Assembly: GCA_964496245.1 (NCBI GenBank)
Contig: CAZBZG010000157.1
Span: 1 to 10,828, forward strand
Direction: 5' to 3'
DNA length: 10,828 nucleotides
Origin: CAZBZG01 sp964496245
GTDB lineage: Bacteria; Planctomycetota; SZUA-567
Shown here: positions 1 through 6,833 of the stretch, one piece after another
How positions within the stretch are numbered: the first letter of the stretch is position 1
How the letters are laid out: each line of letters starts with the position of its first letter
Translations under genes and position numbers: made by a program
Notes under the pieces: generated by a model
Told to the model about the DNA's origin: nothing
Seen by the model: the letters and a program-made list of their open reading frames with translations, nothing else
Database searches by the model: none

Positions 1-1
1 C

Positions 2-637
2 TCCATCAAATCCTCAACAACTAGTAAGAATCCAACCGTTCTTTGGCCCCATAGCAAGAAGGGCTACATCCTGGGCGCGGCCGCCTACACCCTGGGCGCC
101 AACGGCCCCTATCGCCGGGACCTGGCCCTGGCAGCCGAGCCGCTGCTGATCGAGTTCGCCCGGGAGGTGGAGGAGACCCTGGTGCTCGCCGGGATCAGTC
201 ACAGCCGCTGGATCACCCTGTGCGAGGTGGACGGCCAGCAGAGCATCCAGGTCCGACCCGAGGTCGTTTCAAGTCACGACACGCCCTACACCACGGCCAC
301 GGGCCGCGTCTGCCTGGCCTTTCTGTCAGACGACGAGCTGGCCGCGGTGCTCGCGCGGTACGGGCTTCCTACGGAAGAACGCTGGCCCGGGGTCACCACG
401 CGCGAGAGCTTGAACGGTGCGCTCGCGCGCATCCGCAGCGAGGCGTTCGCCACGCGACGCAGCGACGGCACCATGGCGCTGGCCGTGCCCGTCTTGGAGG
501 AGGGCAGGGCGGTGGCCGCGCTCGGCTCGCCCCTGCCGCACTTCCGGTACAAGGGCGCGCACAAGAAGCGATTGATCGCAGGTCTGCGCCGGACGGCGCA
601 AGCCATTGCCGAGCGCCTGCAGGCAAAAGACGGATGA
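2..637 (+). CDS. IclR-family transcriptional regulator, C-terminal part (5' end outside window)
   Basis: The frame is open from the left edge and gives 211 residues, ending in a stop at 635-637. From about residue 20 it follows the IclR pattern. GYILGAAAYTLG is the strand that ends the DNA-binding wing. Next comes a helix with A..LL.EF.REVEETLVLA, then the effector-binding domain with TPYTTATGRVCLAFLSDDE, an IRSEAFA segment, and MALAVPVLEEGRAVAALGSPLP. IclR proteins are usually about 250 residues, so the winged helix-turn-helix of some 50-60 residues is missing to the left. Such proteins are dimeric regulators that bind a small-molecule effector in the cytoplasm; the effector cannot be read here. 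The gene lies 91 bp upstream of two iron-sulfur protein genes on the same strand, so local control of them is plausible but inferred. The first 30-50 bases are notably AT-richer than the rest. Confidence 0.85.
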   Translation, partial: SIKSSTTSKNPTVLWPHSKKGYILGAAAYTLGANGPYRRDLALAAEPLLIEFAREVEETLVLAGISHSRWITLCEVDGQQSIQVRPEVVSSHDTPYTTATGRVCLAFLSDDELAAVLARYGLPTEERWPGVTTRESLNGALARIRSEAFATRRSDGTMALAVPVLEEGRAVAALGSPLPHFRYKGAHKKRLIAGLRRTAQAIAERLQAKDG

Positions 638-716
638 CACCGAGACGCAAGGCGCGAGGTCGGCAGTCCTTTTCTGTCGAGCGCCGGGCGTTCTGATCAG
701 GTGATGTATGGAACCG

Positions 717-723
717 AAAGGAG
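717..723 (+). promoter_or_regulatory. Ribosome binding site AAAGGAG
   Basis: AAAGGAG ends five bases before the ATG at 729. It decides the start of the first iron-sulfur protein over an in-frame ATG at 708, which has no such site in front of it. Confidence 0.7.
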
Positions 724-728
724 CGAAC

Positions 729-1646
729 ATGCGGTCCTCGGAAGTGAAGGCTTGCGCGCGGGAGCAAGGCGCAGATCTCATCGGCATCGCGAGCATGGAC
801 CGGTTCGCGGACGTACCCCCGGAGAAGCATCCGGCGAATATCTTCCCCGAGGCCGCCTCGGTGATCGTCCTCGGGCGGCGCGTGCTGCGGGGGAGCATCC
901 GGGGCGTGGAGGAGGGCACGAGCTTCTCGAGCACCTACGGCATGTTCGGTTACCGGTGGCTTGAGGACAATTTCCTCGCCCAGACCACCTACGATCTCAC
1001 GATCTGGATCGAGGAGCAGGGCTTCGAGGCGGTGCCGCTTTTTGGGTACTTCGAGGAGGGCATGCCCCGCGGCGTAGCGGTCGAAACGGGCAAGCCCCAG
1101 CCGAACGTGATCCTGGACATCGAGCATGCAGCCCAGGCCGCAGGGCTGGGCGAAATCGGATTCGGCGGGTTCTTTCTCACGCCCCAGTACGGCACGCGCC
1201 AGCGCCTGGCCATGATTCTCACGGATGCGCCGCTCGATGCCGATCCGGTCTTCACGCCGTCGATCTGCGCTGACTGCCGGGCGTGTGTTGCCGCCTGCCC
1301 GCTCGATGCCATCGACGCGGGAAAGACGGAGGCGCGCGGTGTCGCCGGCCATGCGCGAGATGTGGCGGCCGTGGACCTGGACATCTGCCGGTCGTGTCCC
1401 AATGGCGCCATGCTCGGGCCCGGCCGGGGCGCGCGGCCCGACCGCATCGCTGCCGCCTGTGGCCGCGCGTGCCTCGTGCAGCTGGAGAAGGCCGGGAAGT
1501 GCGGCAATGCCTTCGCCAACGCGTTCCGCAAGCGGTTGCCCTGGGCGCTCGACAGCCTGCGTCGGCCCGTGACGGTCGAGAGCGTGTCGTCAGCTGCCGA
1601 CACCGGCTGCGACAAGAAGGTGGACCCCATCGGCCAGGCGCGCTGA
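729..1646 (+). CDS. QueG-like 4Fe-4S protein (epoxyqueuosine reductase-related), first of a tandem pair
   Basis: This 305-residue protein is soluble, with no signal peptide or membrane segment. The N-terminal half resembles the substrate/cofactor-binding part of QueG and reductive dehalogenases: ADLIGIASMDRF at 16-26, HPANIFPEAASVIVLG at 34-49, and AAGLGEIGFGGFFLTPQYG near 137-155 followed by AMILTDAPL. A ferredoxin-type motif C180-x2-C183-x2-C186-x3-C190-P binds one [4Fe-4S] cluster. Further cysteines (C220, C223, C244, C248, C258) could hold a second cluster, but not in the canonical CxxCxxCxxxCP order. Known relatives use cobalamin and reduce epoxyqueuosine in tRNA, or dehalogenate. Here the C-terminal HEAT-like part of QueG is missing, so QueG activity should not be assumed. 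The gap to the next gene is 49 bp, which suggests one operon with the paralogue downstream. Confidence 0.75.
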   Translation: MRSSEVKACAREQGADLIGIASMDRFADVPPEKHPANIFPEAASVIVLGRRVLRGSIRGVEEGTSFSSTYGMFGYRWLEDNFLAQTTYDLTIWIEEQGFEAVPLFGYFEEGMPRGVAVETGKPQPNVILDIEHAAQAAGLGEIGFGGFFLTPQYGTRQRLAMILTDAPLDADPVFTPSICADCRACVAACPLDAIDAGKTEARGVAGHARDVAAVDLDICRSCPNGAMLGPGRGARPDRIAAACGRACLVQLEKAGKCGNAFANAFRKRLPWALDSLRRPVTVESVSSAADTGCDKKVDPIGQAR

Positions 1647-1680
1647 GGCGCTGTCTTACGGCTTCGAGTTGCGACCGAAC

Positions 1681-1689
1681 GAGGAGGAG
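1681..1689 (+). promoter_or_regulatory. Ribosome binding site GAGGAGGAG
   Basis: This strong purine-rich site ends six bases before the ATG at 1696. It sets that start in preference to an in-frame TTG at 1669. Confidence 0.75.
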
Positions 1690-1695
1690 AAACGC

Positions 1696-2802
1696 ATGTC
1701 CCTGACCGCCGCCCAAGTCAAGCAGGCCGCGCGCAACGCCGGGTGCGGCGATGTCGGCATCGCCAACATCGAGCGGTTCGAGAATGCGCCCCCGCGCATG
1801 CACCCGAAGAACATCTTCCCGGACTGCCGGTCGGTCATCACCATCGTGCAGCCGTTCTCCCGCGGATCGTACCGCGGCATCACCGAAGGCACGCACTGGG
1901 CCAACTACACCTTCTACAGCTACAACCGGCTGAACACCCTCTTCCGGCCGGCCGTGACGTACCGGACGGCCTGCTTCCTGGAGGATCACGGGTGGGAGGC
2001 CGTGCCCGTCTACCCGGGCGTGCCCGAACGGACCGGCCGTCGGTCGCCCGTGCGGTCCGACCGGCCCGCGCCCGAGGTCAACATCCAGGTGCGCATCGCA
2101 GCCGTGGCCTGCGGACTGGGCGAACTGGGTTGGTCCAAGGTCTTCATCCATCCACACTTCGGCCCGCGTGTGCGCATCGGAACGATTCTGACCGACGCCG
2201 CACTCGAGCCCGACCCGCTCGTGGAGCCTGGAACCCTTTGCAATCGGTGCATGCTCTGCGCCAAGCACTGCCCTGGCGGGGCCATTCCCAAGCCCGGCGA
2301 CCGCCCGCCCATCCGCATCCAGATCGAGGACAAGACCTACGAGTGGGGCGACGTGCACATGGGCCGGTGCACGCTCACGCACCACGGCATGAACTACGAA
2401 GCCAGTCCGTTCCTCAAGCGGGATTTCCCCGGACTGCGGCTGAACGTGCGGGACACGAACATGAGCGAAGAGGCCGCCTACCGGCTCTGCTATCCCATGG
2501 CGGATGCCAAGTGGATGCCGTCGGACGAGTTCCCGAGCAATGCGGTCATCGAGTACTACAACCAGATCAAGAGTCACACCGGATACTTCGCCGTGTGCGG
2601 GGCCAAGGGATGCATCCGCGCCTGCATGGACAGCCTGGAGCGGCGCGAGGCCATCGATCAGCACGCCTTTCCCACCCGCGTCTTCGCCCGGCCGCACTGG
2701 CAGCTGCCGCCGCCCGAGGACGATGAATGCGGCGGCATTGCCGAGGGCAAGGTTCCCGAAGCCTTCAACCAGCCCGATCCCGCGCCCGGCGCGTGGCAGT
2801 GA
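1696..2802 (+). CDS. QueG-like 4Fe-4S protein, second of a tandem pair
   Basis: This 368-residue paralogue of the previous gene product shares the same openings: GDVGIANIERFENAPP near 18-33, HPKNIFPDCRSVITIVQPFSRG near 36-57 and GLGELGWSKVFIHPHFGPRV near 140-159, then ILTDAALEPDP. Cluster-binding cysteines are C182-x2-C185-x2-C188-x3-C192-P. Later C225 and the group C301, C306, C310 (CGAKGCIRAC) probably complete a second cluster. Between them lies an insert of about 110 residues that the first protein lacks. The GLGELGW..F..P.FG..ILTD block is the part shared with QueG and reductive dehalogenases. The true substrate is unknown; the pair could be a heteromeric redox enzyme or two specialised reductases. 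The 234-bp gap after it holds an inverted repeat and the next operon's promoter. Confidence 0.75.
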   Translation: MSLTAAQVKQAARNAGCGDVGIANIERFENAPPRMHPKNIFPDCRSVITIVQPFSRGSYRGITEGTHWANYTFYSYNRLNTLFRPAVTYRTACFLEDHGWEAVPVYPGVPERTGRRSPVRSDRPAPEVNIQVRIAAVACGLGELGWSKVFIHPHFGPRVRIGTILTDAALEPDPLVEPGTLCNRCMLCAKHCPGGAIPKPGDRPPIRIQIEDKTYEWGDVHMGRCTLTHHGMNYEASPFLKRDFPGLRLNVRDTNMSEEAAYRLCYPMADAKWMPSDEFPSNAVIEYYNQIKSHTGYFAVCGAKGCIRACMDSLERREAIDQHAFPTRVFARPHWQLPPPEDDECGGIAEGKVPEAFNQPDPAPGAWQ

Positions 2803-2839
2803 CGCGCCCAGCTTGCGTCCATCGCCTCTCTCTGAACCT

Positions 2840-2900
2840 GGGAACGCCGCGCTCCGGCCCGGCACCAGCCGTTCTGGCCGAGCTGGAGCTCGGCGCTCCC
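2840..2900. repeat. Large imperfect inverted repeat (24-nt arms, 13-nt loop)
   Basis: The left arm 2840-2863 (starts GGGAACGCCG) and right arm 2877-2900 (ends GGCGCTCCC) pair at 20 of 24 positions plus one G-T wobble. An inner CCAG/CTGG pair (2865-2868, 2874-2877) can form a small alternative stem around the loop. No T-tract follows, so it does not look like an intrinsic terminator. It resembles a REP/MITE-type palindromic repeat, but no second copy is in this window. Confidence 0.65.
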
Positions 2901-2971
2901 AAGGCGCTTCTGGTGTGACGCTCCGCTTGCCTTCATGCTTTGCGGGTTTGCGTCTGACGAAGCGAAGGGGG

Positions 2972-3000
2972 TTGCCAGCCGGAAGCCCCGCGGTTAGACT
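2972..3000 (+). promoter_or_regulatory. Sigma70-type promoter for the PilZ-PHP-acyltransferase-TlyA operon
   Basis: TTGCCA at 2972-2977 and TAGACT at 2995-3000 are separated by exactly 17 bp. Transcription would start near 3007, about 30 bases before the GTG at 3037. The same -10 hexamer and spacing are found in front of the tmRNA gene in this window, which supports both. Confidence 0.6.
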
Positions 3001-3022
3001 CGCGTTGCGCTGTTTTTCCACC

Positions 3023-3029
3023 TGAGGAG
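3023..3029 (+). promoter_or_regulatory. Ribosome binding site TGAGGAG for a GTG start
   Basis: TGAGGAG ends seven bases before the GTG at 3037. No in-frame ATG lies at a comparable distance, so a GTG start is chosen. Confidence 0.65.
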
Positions 3030-3036
3030 AGCCCCT

Positions 3037-3765
3037 GTGCCCGGAGGCAGGGACCGTCGCCGCGCGTTTCGGCTGGACACCGGATTCCCCGGCAAGATCT
3101 CCTTGCGCGGCGAGACCGGCTTTGGTGCGGCCGAGCGCGGGTGCTTCATCTGCAACATGTCCGAGAGTGGGTGCAAGGCAGCGATCGAAGGCGCGACAGC
3201 CGAGGATTACGACGAGGGCAGGGACGTCCTGGTCGTGCTTTACGGCCGCCAGCCCCTTGCCCTGACCGGCCGCGTGGCGCGTCTCGCCGAGACGGTCGAT
3301 GGGTGGGGCGTATCCGTGGGCGTGGCCTTCGAGGGGCTGGACCGGGCCAAGCGCCATGAGATCCGCGTCCTGCTCGGCTCGGCCAACCCGCATATCGAGC
3401 GCCGGTCGTCGCAGGGCTACCGGTCCCGCCGCTGGCGCAAGCAGGTCCAGAAGGCGGCGATCACGGCCGCGGCTCTGGTCGCAGGGTTTGCCGCCGTACT
3501 GGTCGTCAAGCAGATCCCGGGTGCGGTCGAACGCCAGGCTTCCCAGCTCCGGCAGCGTTTCGTGCGCCTGATACAGGAGGAATGGCAGAGCATGGATCCC
3601 CGGGAGCGGCAGGCCGTGCTGGACGACATGGCCCGGGACGAGCCGGGCGCCTACCGCCGCATGATCGACAGCCTGAGCGAGGAGGAGAAGCGGGCCGTGT
3701 ACGATTCTCTCACCGACGAGGAGAAGGCCCGCGTTCGGGAGCTCTACGAGGAGTCGGAGCGTTAG
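3037..3765 (+). CDS. PilZ-domain protein with one transmembrane segment and a charged C-terminal tail
   Basis: The protein has 242 residues from a GTG start. Residues 5-115 form a PilZ domain, the cyclic-di-GMP-binding fold. RDRRRAFR at 5-12 supplies the arginine motif (RxxxR), and N40-M-S42-E-S-G45 matches the D/NxSxxG motif. They are followed by beta strands such as VLVVLYGRQPLALTGRV. Residues 139-158 (around AAALVAGFAAVLVV) are one hydrophobic helix preceded by basic residues, which predicts a cytoplasmic N-terminus. Residues 160-242 are strongly charged, probably helical, and end in repeated acidic runs (SLSEEEKRAVYDSLTDEEK). If the topology is right, this tail is outside the cytoplasmic membrane. 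Likely a cyclic-di-GMP-responsive membrane sensor or adaptor; its output partner is unknown. It is first in an operon, 20 bp before the PHP gene. Confidence 0.75.
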   Translation: MPGGRDRRRAFRLDTGFPGKISLRGETGFGAAERGCFICNMSESGCKAAIEGATAEDYDEGRDVLVVLYGRQPLALTGRVARLAETVDGWGVSVGVAFEGLDRAKRHEIRVLLGSANPHIERRSSQGYRSRRWRKQVQKAAITAAALVAGFAAVLVVKQIPGAVERQASQLRQRFVRLIQEEWQSMDPRERQAVLDDMARDEPGAYRRMIDSLSEEEKRAVYDSLTDEEKARVRELYEESER

Positions 3766-3785
3766 CCGCGTCCGTTCGTCCGCCC

Positions 3786-4922
3786 ATGGATCCCATCAAC
3801 GACCCCCACCGCACCTCTGAGGAACGCCTGAACGCCGCGCGTGCGTTGCGGGATACGTCTGCGCCCGACCTGCGGGCGGTGTGCGAGGTGGATCTGCACA
3901 TTCACAGCTTCTGCTCGGACGGCTATCATGCGCCGGCCGGACGCGTGTTCGAAGCCTGGCGGCGGCGGATGAAAGCCATCTCCCTGACCGATCACGACAA
4001 TTTCGATGGGGTTGCCGAGGCGATCGAAGCCGGCCGGATCTTCGGCATCGACGTGGTGCCGGGGATCGAATTCTACACCGACCGCCCCGGCGTGGAGATC
4101 ATCGCGTACTGGCCGCTCGTGGATCGCTTTCTCGCCTGGCTCGAAGCGGACGGCGGGCGGGAAGTGATCGAACCCATCCGCGCGGCCAAAGGGAAGCAGC
4201 TCGCCGACATGGTGGAACGCGTGCCCGCCTGCATGGCGCGTCGCGGTCTCGAAGCCGAGATCACGCCGGAGGACATCGAGACCTTTGTGCGCAACGGCAT
4301 CTCCACCAAGGGCGACATCTCGGTCATCCTGTGGCAGAAGTACGGGCCCCAGCTCGCCGCGCGCGGCATCGCCGCCGACGTCAAGGAGGTCCAGGCCACG
4401 TACACCACGCAGGACGACGAGCTGAACGTGCCGCTCGAGATCGATCTCGACCTCTCGCCCGAAGCCTTTGTCCGCCGCGTGCGCGCCTGGGGCGGGCTGC
4501 CGGGGATCAGCCATCCGACCGAGCTGCGCAAGAAGGAAGGCCTGGACAACGCTGCGCTCGAAGCGGTCGTCGAGGCGCTCGGCGCCCTCGGGCTCCAGTG
4601 CCTGGAGGTGGACGGGTGGCGCAACAGCACCTGCCCGGAGACAGGATGTCCGCAGACCGAGGTGTTCGTGGAGATCCTGGAGGCATACAACCGCCGCCAT
4701 CCCGAGCGCCCGGGGTTGCTTCCCACGAACGGCTCGGACGACCACAATCAGCCCGGCGAGGGCCTGGCCCTCGGCTGCGGCAAGGACGACAATCTGCGCC
4801 CCGCCTACGGCTCCATGGCCCGCGTGGAGGCGCTGCAAGAGCGGGCCCGGTTGCTCGCGGAAAGAGACGGACCCCATCCAGCCGCTCGTGCGGACCGAAG
4901 CGCGAACGGAAGGAGTGTATGA
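3786..4922 (+). CDS. PHP-domain metal-dependent phosphoesterase
   Basis: This 378-residue cytoplasmic protein shows the PHP (polymerase and histidinol phosphatase) metal site: H38-x-H40 with D45 (DLHIHSFCSDG), T68-D-H70-D71 (SLTDHDN), E95 in VPGIEFYT, H243 in GISHPTEL, and D318/H320 in NGSDDHN. The order and spacing match the stand-alone PHP phosphoesterases that hydrolyse nucleotides or phosphate monoesters with two or three metal ions. A central insert of about 110 residues separates the E95 and H243 motifs, and it contains GISTKGDISVILWQKYG in place of the usual helical lid. The ATG at 3786 is chosen because it is the only good start before the first metal motif, although no clear ribosome site precedes it; coupling to the gene 20 bp upstream is likely. 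Its stop overlaps the next start by 4 bp. The substrate is not evident. Confidence 0.8.
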   Translation: MDPINDPHRTSEERLNAARALRDTSAPDLRAVCEVDLHIHSFCSDGYHAPAGRVFEAWRRRMKAISLTDHDNFDGVAEAIEAGRIFGIDVVPGIEFYTDRPGVEIIAYWPLVDRFLAWLEADGGREVIEPIRAAKGKQLADMVERVPACMARRGLEAEITPEDIETFVRNGISTKGDISVILWQKYGPQLAARGIAADVKEVQATYTTQDDELNVPLEIDLDLSPEAFVRRVRAWGGLPGISHPTELRKKEGLDNAALEAVVEALGALGLQCLEVDGWRNSTCPETGCPQTEVFVEILEAYNRRHPERPGLLPTNGSDDHNQPGEGLALGCGKDDNLRPAYGSMARVEALQERARLLAERDGPHPAARADRSANGRSV

Positions 4923-6199
4923 AGATCAGAGATGTGGACATTTCGAATGTAGCGGCTGTCTGCCGGGCGCTGGGCGTGGAGACCGTGCCCGAGGAGTGGC
5001 AGTCCACGTGGCACCGGTCGGCGGCGTCGTTCCAGCCGGGCGCGGTCTTCTTCCTGCAGGAGGTGTTCGTACGCGAGGCGTGTGCGTGGCTCGTCATGGA
5101 GGAGGAGGTGCGGCAAGCCTTCCTCCAGGCGCTGGACCTCGTTGCGGGTCGTCCTGCACTCGAACGCCTGGCGTGGCACAGCCACTGGCTGCTCTTCGCG
5201 AGCGGCGAGCCGCAGCAACCCGGGTCCTGGCCCATGATCCCCGAGACGGCCCATCCGGCGGCGCCCATGTTCTATGCGCTGGTCTTCCTGTCTGGTGTGG
5301 AAGCTGTGCGCGAACGCCACCGGGCGCGCGGGATTGCGGAGGACGTCACGCGCGACACCCTCTCCGACCTGGCGCTCTGGGTGCGGGAGCACAAGACCCA
5401 CGCCGGTGTCTGGGGCCTGCGCCAGAAGAGCTGGCTCGTCCACCACTTTACGGGCGACCTCTTCAAGCTGGGCCGGCTCCAGTTCCTGCCGGGCGTCTTC
5501 GACCACCCCTTTCGGGCGTTTCGCAAGAAACAGGACGGGGCGGTCCGGCTCCTGGCCGAGGCCGGCCGGCGGTTCCGCGCGGACGGCGAGTTCGCCAGTG
5601 CCGACCGCGGCCGGGAGGCGGAGGCGGCCGACAACTGGACCTCCAGCCTGAAGATCACCCCGGATACGATCCGCGGTTACCCGGCCGATCCCCGGGGATG
5701 GGTCTGCCGCGAACCGGTCGAACTGCCGGCAGCGGAGTGGCTGCCCGTGCTCGCGCCCGGCGATGCCGTGCTCACCGTGCACATCCCGGCCACCGGGCCC
5801 ATGAAGCACGCCGATTGCGGCGCGTCCTTCAAGTGCGCGGTCCGCTTTTTTGCCGAGCACTTCCCGGAGCGTGTGTATCCGGCGTTCACCTGCAACTCAT
5901 GGCTGCTCGATCCGCAGCTCGAGACCGTGCTGCCTGAACAGAGCAACATCGTCCGGTTCCTGCGGGAGTGGTACCTCCATCCGGTCGAGAACGCCACGGA
6001 CGCCCAGACCATCGAGCGCGTCTTCGGCTTCGGCGTCACGTCCATCGACCCCGCGACCGCGCCCCAGGAGACGTCCCTGCAGCGGGCGATCGCGGGCCAC
6101 ATGCGCGACGGCGGCCGCTGGCGCAACAGTGGCGGCGTCATCTTTGCGGCGGATCTCAAGTGGGGTGGCGAAGTCTACCGCGGATCTGCGGGATCGTGA
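4919..6199 (+). CDS. Acyltransferase domain-containing protein (NAT_N / GNAT_C, DUF5596 type)
   Basis: The protein has 426 residues and starts at the ATG overlapping the PHP stop (ATGA), with GGAAGGAG three bases upstream. The C-terminal third (about 285-415) matches the GNAT-like C-terminal domain pattern: VHIPATGPM, A-x-RFFAEHFPER, CNSWLLDPQL, and a QSNIVRFLREW stretch. The N-terminal part fits the helical NAT_N domain usually found with it, including EEW..W, a LER-W-HSHWLLF block near 81-93 and W-L-HHFTGDLFKLGRLQFLP near 172-191. The family is annotated by homology as putative acyltransferases; I know of no settled substrate. No signal peptide or membrane helix is visible. Overlap with the PHP gene implies coupled translation and a shared pathway, for example acyl transfer to something the phosphoesterase acts on, but that is inference. 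Confidence 0.7.
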   Translation: MKIRDVDISNVAAVCRALGVETVPEEWQSTWHRSAASFQPGAVFFLQEVFVREACAWLVMEEEVRQAFLQALDLVAGRPALERLAWHSHWLLFASGEPQQPGSWPMIPETAHPAAPMFYALVFLSGVEAVRERHRARGIAEDVTRDTLSDLALWVREHKTHAGVWGLRQKSWLVHHFTGDLFKLGRLQFLPGVFDHPFRAFRKKQDGAVRLLAEAGRRFRADGEFASADRGREAEAADNWTSSLKITPDTIRGYPADPRGWVCREPVELPAAEWLPVLAPGDAVLTVHIPATGPMKHADCGASFKCAVRFFAEHFPERVYPAFTCNSWLLDPQLETVLPEQSNIVRFLREWYLHPVENATDAQTIERVFGFGVTSIDPATAPQETSLQRAIAGHMRDGGRWRNSGGVIFAADLKWGGEVYRGSAGS

Positions 6200-6215
6200 G
6201 TGGGCGGCGCGGGGC

Positions 6216-6222
6216 AGGGGAG
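6216..6222 (+). promoter_or_regulatory. Ribosome binding site AGGGGAG
   Basis: AGGGGAG lies nine bases before the ATG at 6232 and favours it. The competing in-frame GTG at 6196 overlaps the previous stop (GTGA) but has no purine-rich site ahead of it. Confidence 0.5.
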
Positions 6223-6231
6223 ACGGCTGGC

Positions 6232-6798
6232 ATGCCCTATGTCGGACGCGGCGGCGAGAAGCTGGCCTGGGCGCTCGACCACTTCGAGGTGGACGTCGCG
6301 GGGCGGGTCTGCTGTGATCTGGGGAGCCACGTGGGCGGCTTCGTGGACGCGTTGCTTCAGGCCGGGGCTGCGCGCGTGTATGCGGTGGACACGTCCTACG
6401 GCACGCTCGCGTGGACCTTGCGCAACGACCCGCGTGTCGAGGTGCGCGAACGCACGAACGCCCTGCACGTGACGCTTCCCGAAACGGTGGACCTCGTCAC
6501 TTCGGACGTGGGCTGGACCCGGCAGGAGAAGGTCCTGCCGCGTGCGACGGGTCTGTTGCAGCCCGGTGGATCGGTGTTGAGCCTGGTGAAGCCGCAGTAC
6601 GAGGCAAAACGGGCAGAACTCGTGGCAGGGGAGGGGCGCGTGCGGGAGGAGGCGCTGGACCGGATTCTGGCCGGGGTCTCGCAGGCAGCCGCGGCCCAGG
6701 GGCTGCCGGTGCGCGGGCCGGCGCGCACGCCGTTCGTGGGGGGGAAGGGTCGCAATCCCGAGTACTTTCTGCTGCTGGGGCCTGCGCGGGAGGAGTGA
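6232..6798 (+). CDS. TlyA-type SAM-dependent rRNA methyltransferase domain protein lacking the S4 domain
   Basis: The 188 residues cover only the FtsJ-like catalytic domain of TlyA. It opens with YVGRGGEKLAWALDHF, followed by the SAM-binding DLGSHVGGFVDALLQAG (29-45), YAVDTSYGTLAWTLRNDPRV and ERTNA. K10, D92, K120 (SLVKPQYEAK) and E177 (NPEYFLL) fall where TlyA has its catalytic tetrad, with intervals of 82, 28 and 57 residues. Mycobacterium tuberculosis TlyA (K69, D154, K182, E238) has nearly the same spacing. Canonical TlyA carries an N-terminal S4 RNA-binding domain of about 60 residues; here the protein begins directly at the methyltransferase. A GTG at 6196 would add only 12 residues and no S4 domain. 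TlyA methylates 2'-O of cytidines in 16S and 23S rRNA; without S4, targeting may differ. Last gene of the operon, convergent with the HD-GYP gene 35 bp away. Confidence 0.75.
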   Translation: MPYVGRGGEKLAWALDHFEVDVAGRVCCDLGSHVGGFVDALLQAGAARVYAVDTSYGTLAWTLRNDPRVEVRERTNALHVTLPETVDLVTSDVGWTRQEKVLPRATGLLQPGGSVLSLVKPQYEAKRAELVAGEGRVREEALDRILAGVSQAAAAQGLPVRGPARTPFVGGKGRNPEYFLLLGPAREE

Positions 6799-6833
6799 GG
6801 CCGGTGCGTCCGGTGGACGTGGCCGCGGCCAGT

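Noticed and set aside
1252..3393. A 713-codon open frame on the minus strand
   Set aside because: It runs antisense to the two iron-sulfur genes and across the inverted repeat and next operon's promoter, with no recognisable domain. Long antisense frames are common in GC-rich DNA.
3762..4877. A 371-codon minus-strand frame
   Set aside because: Antisense to the PHP gene, whose metal motifs are all in the plus-strand frame.
6820..6831. Palindrome TGGCCGCGGCCA between convergent genes as a bidirectional terminator
   Set aside because: A 12-base palindrome is easily met in GC-rich DNA, and neither side has a T-run.
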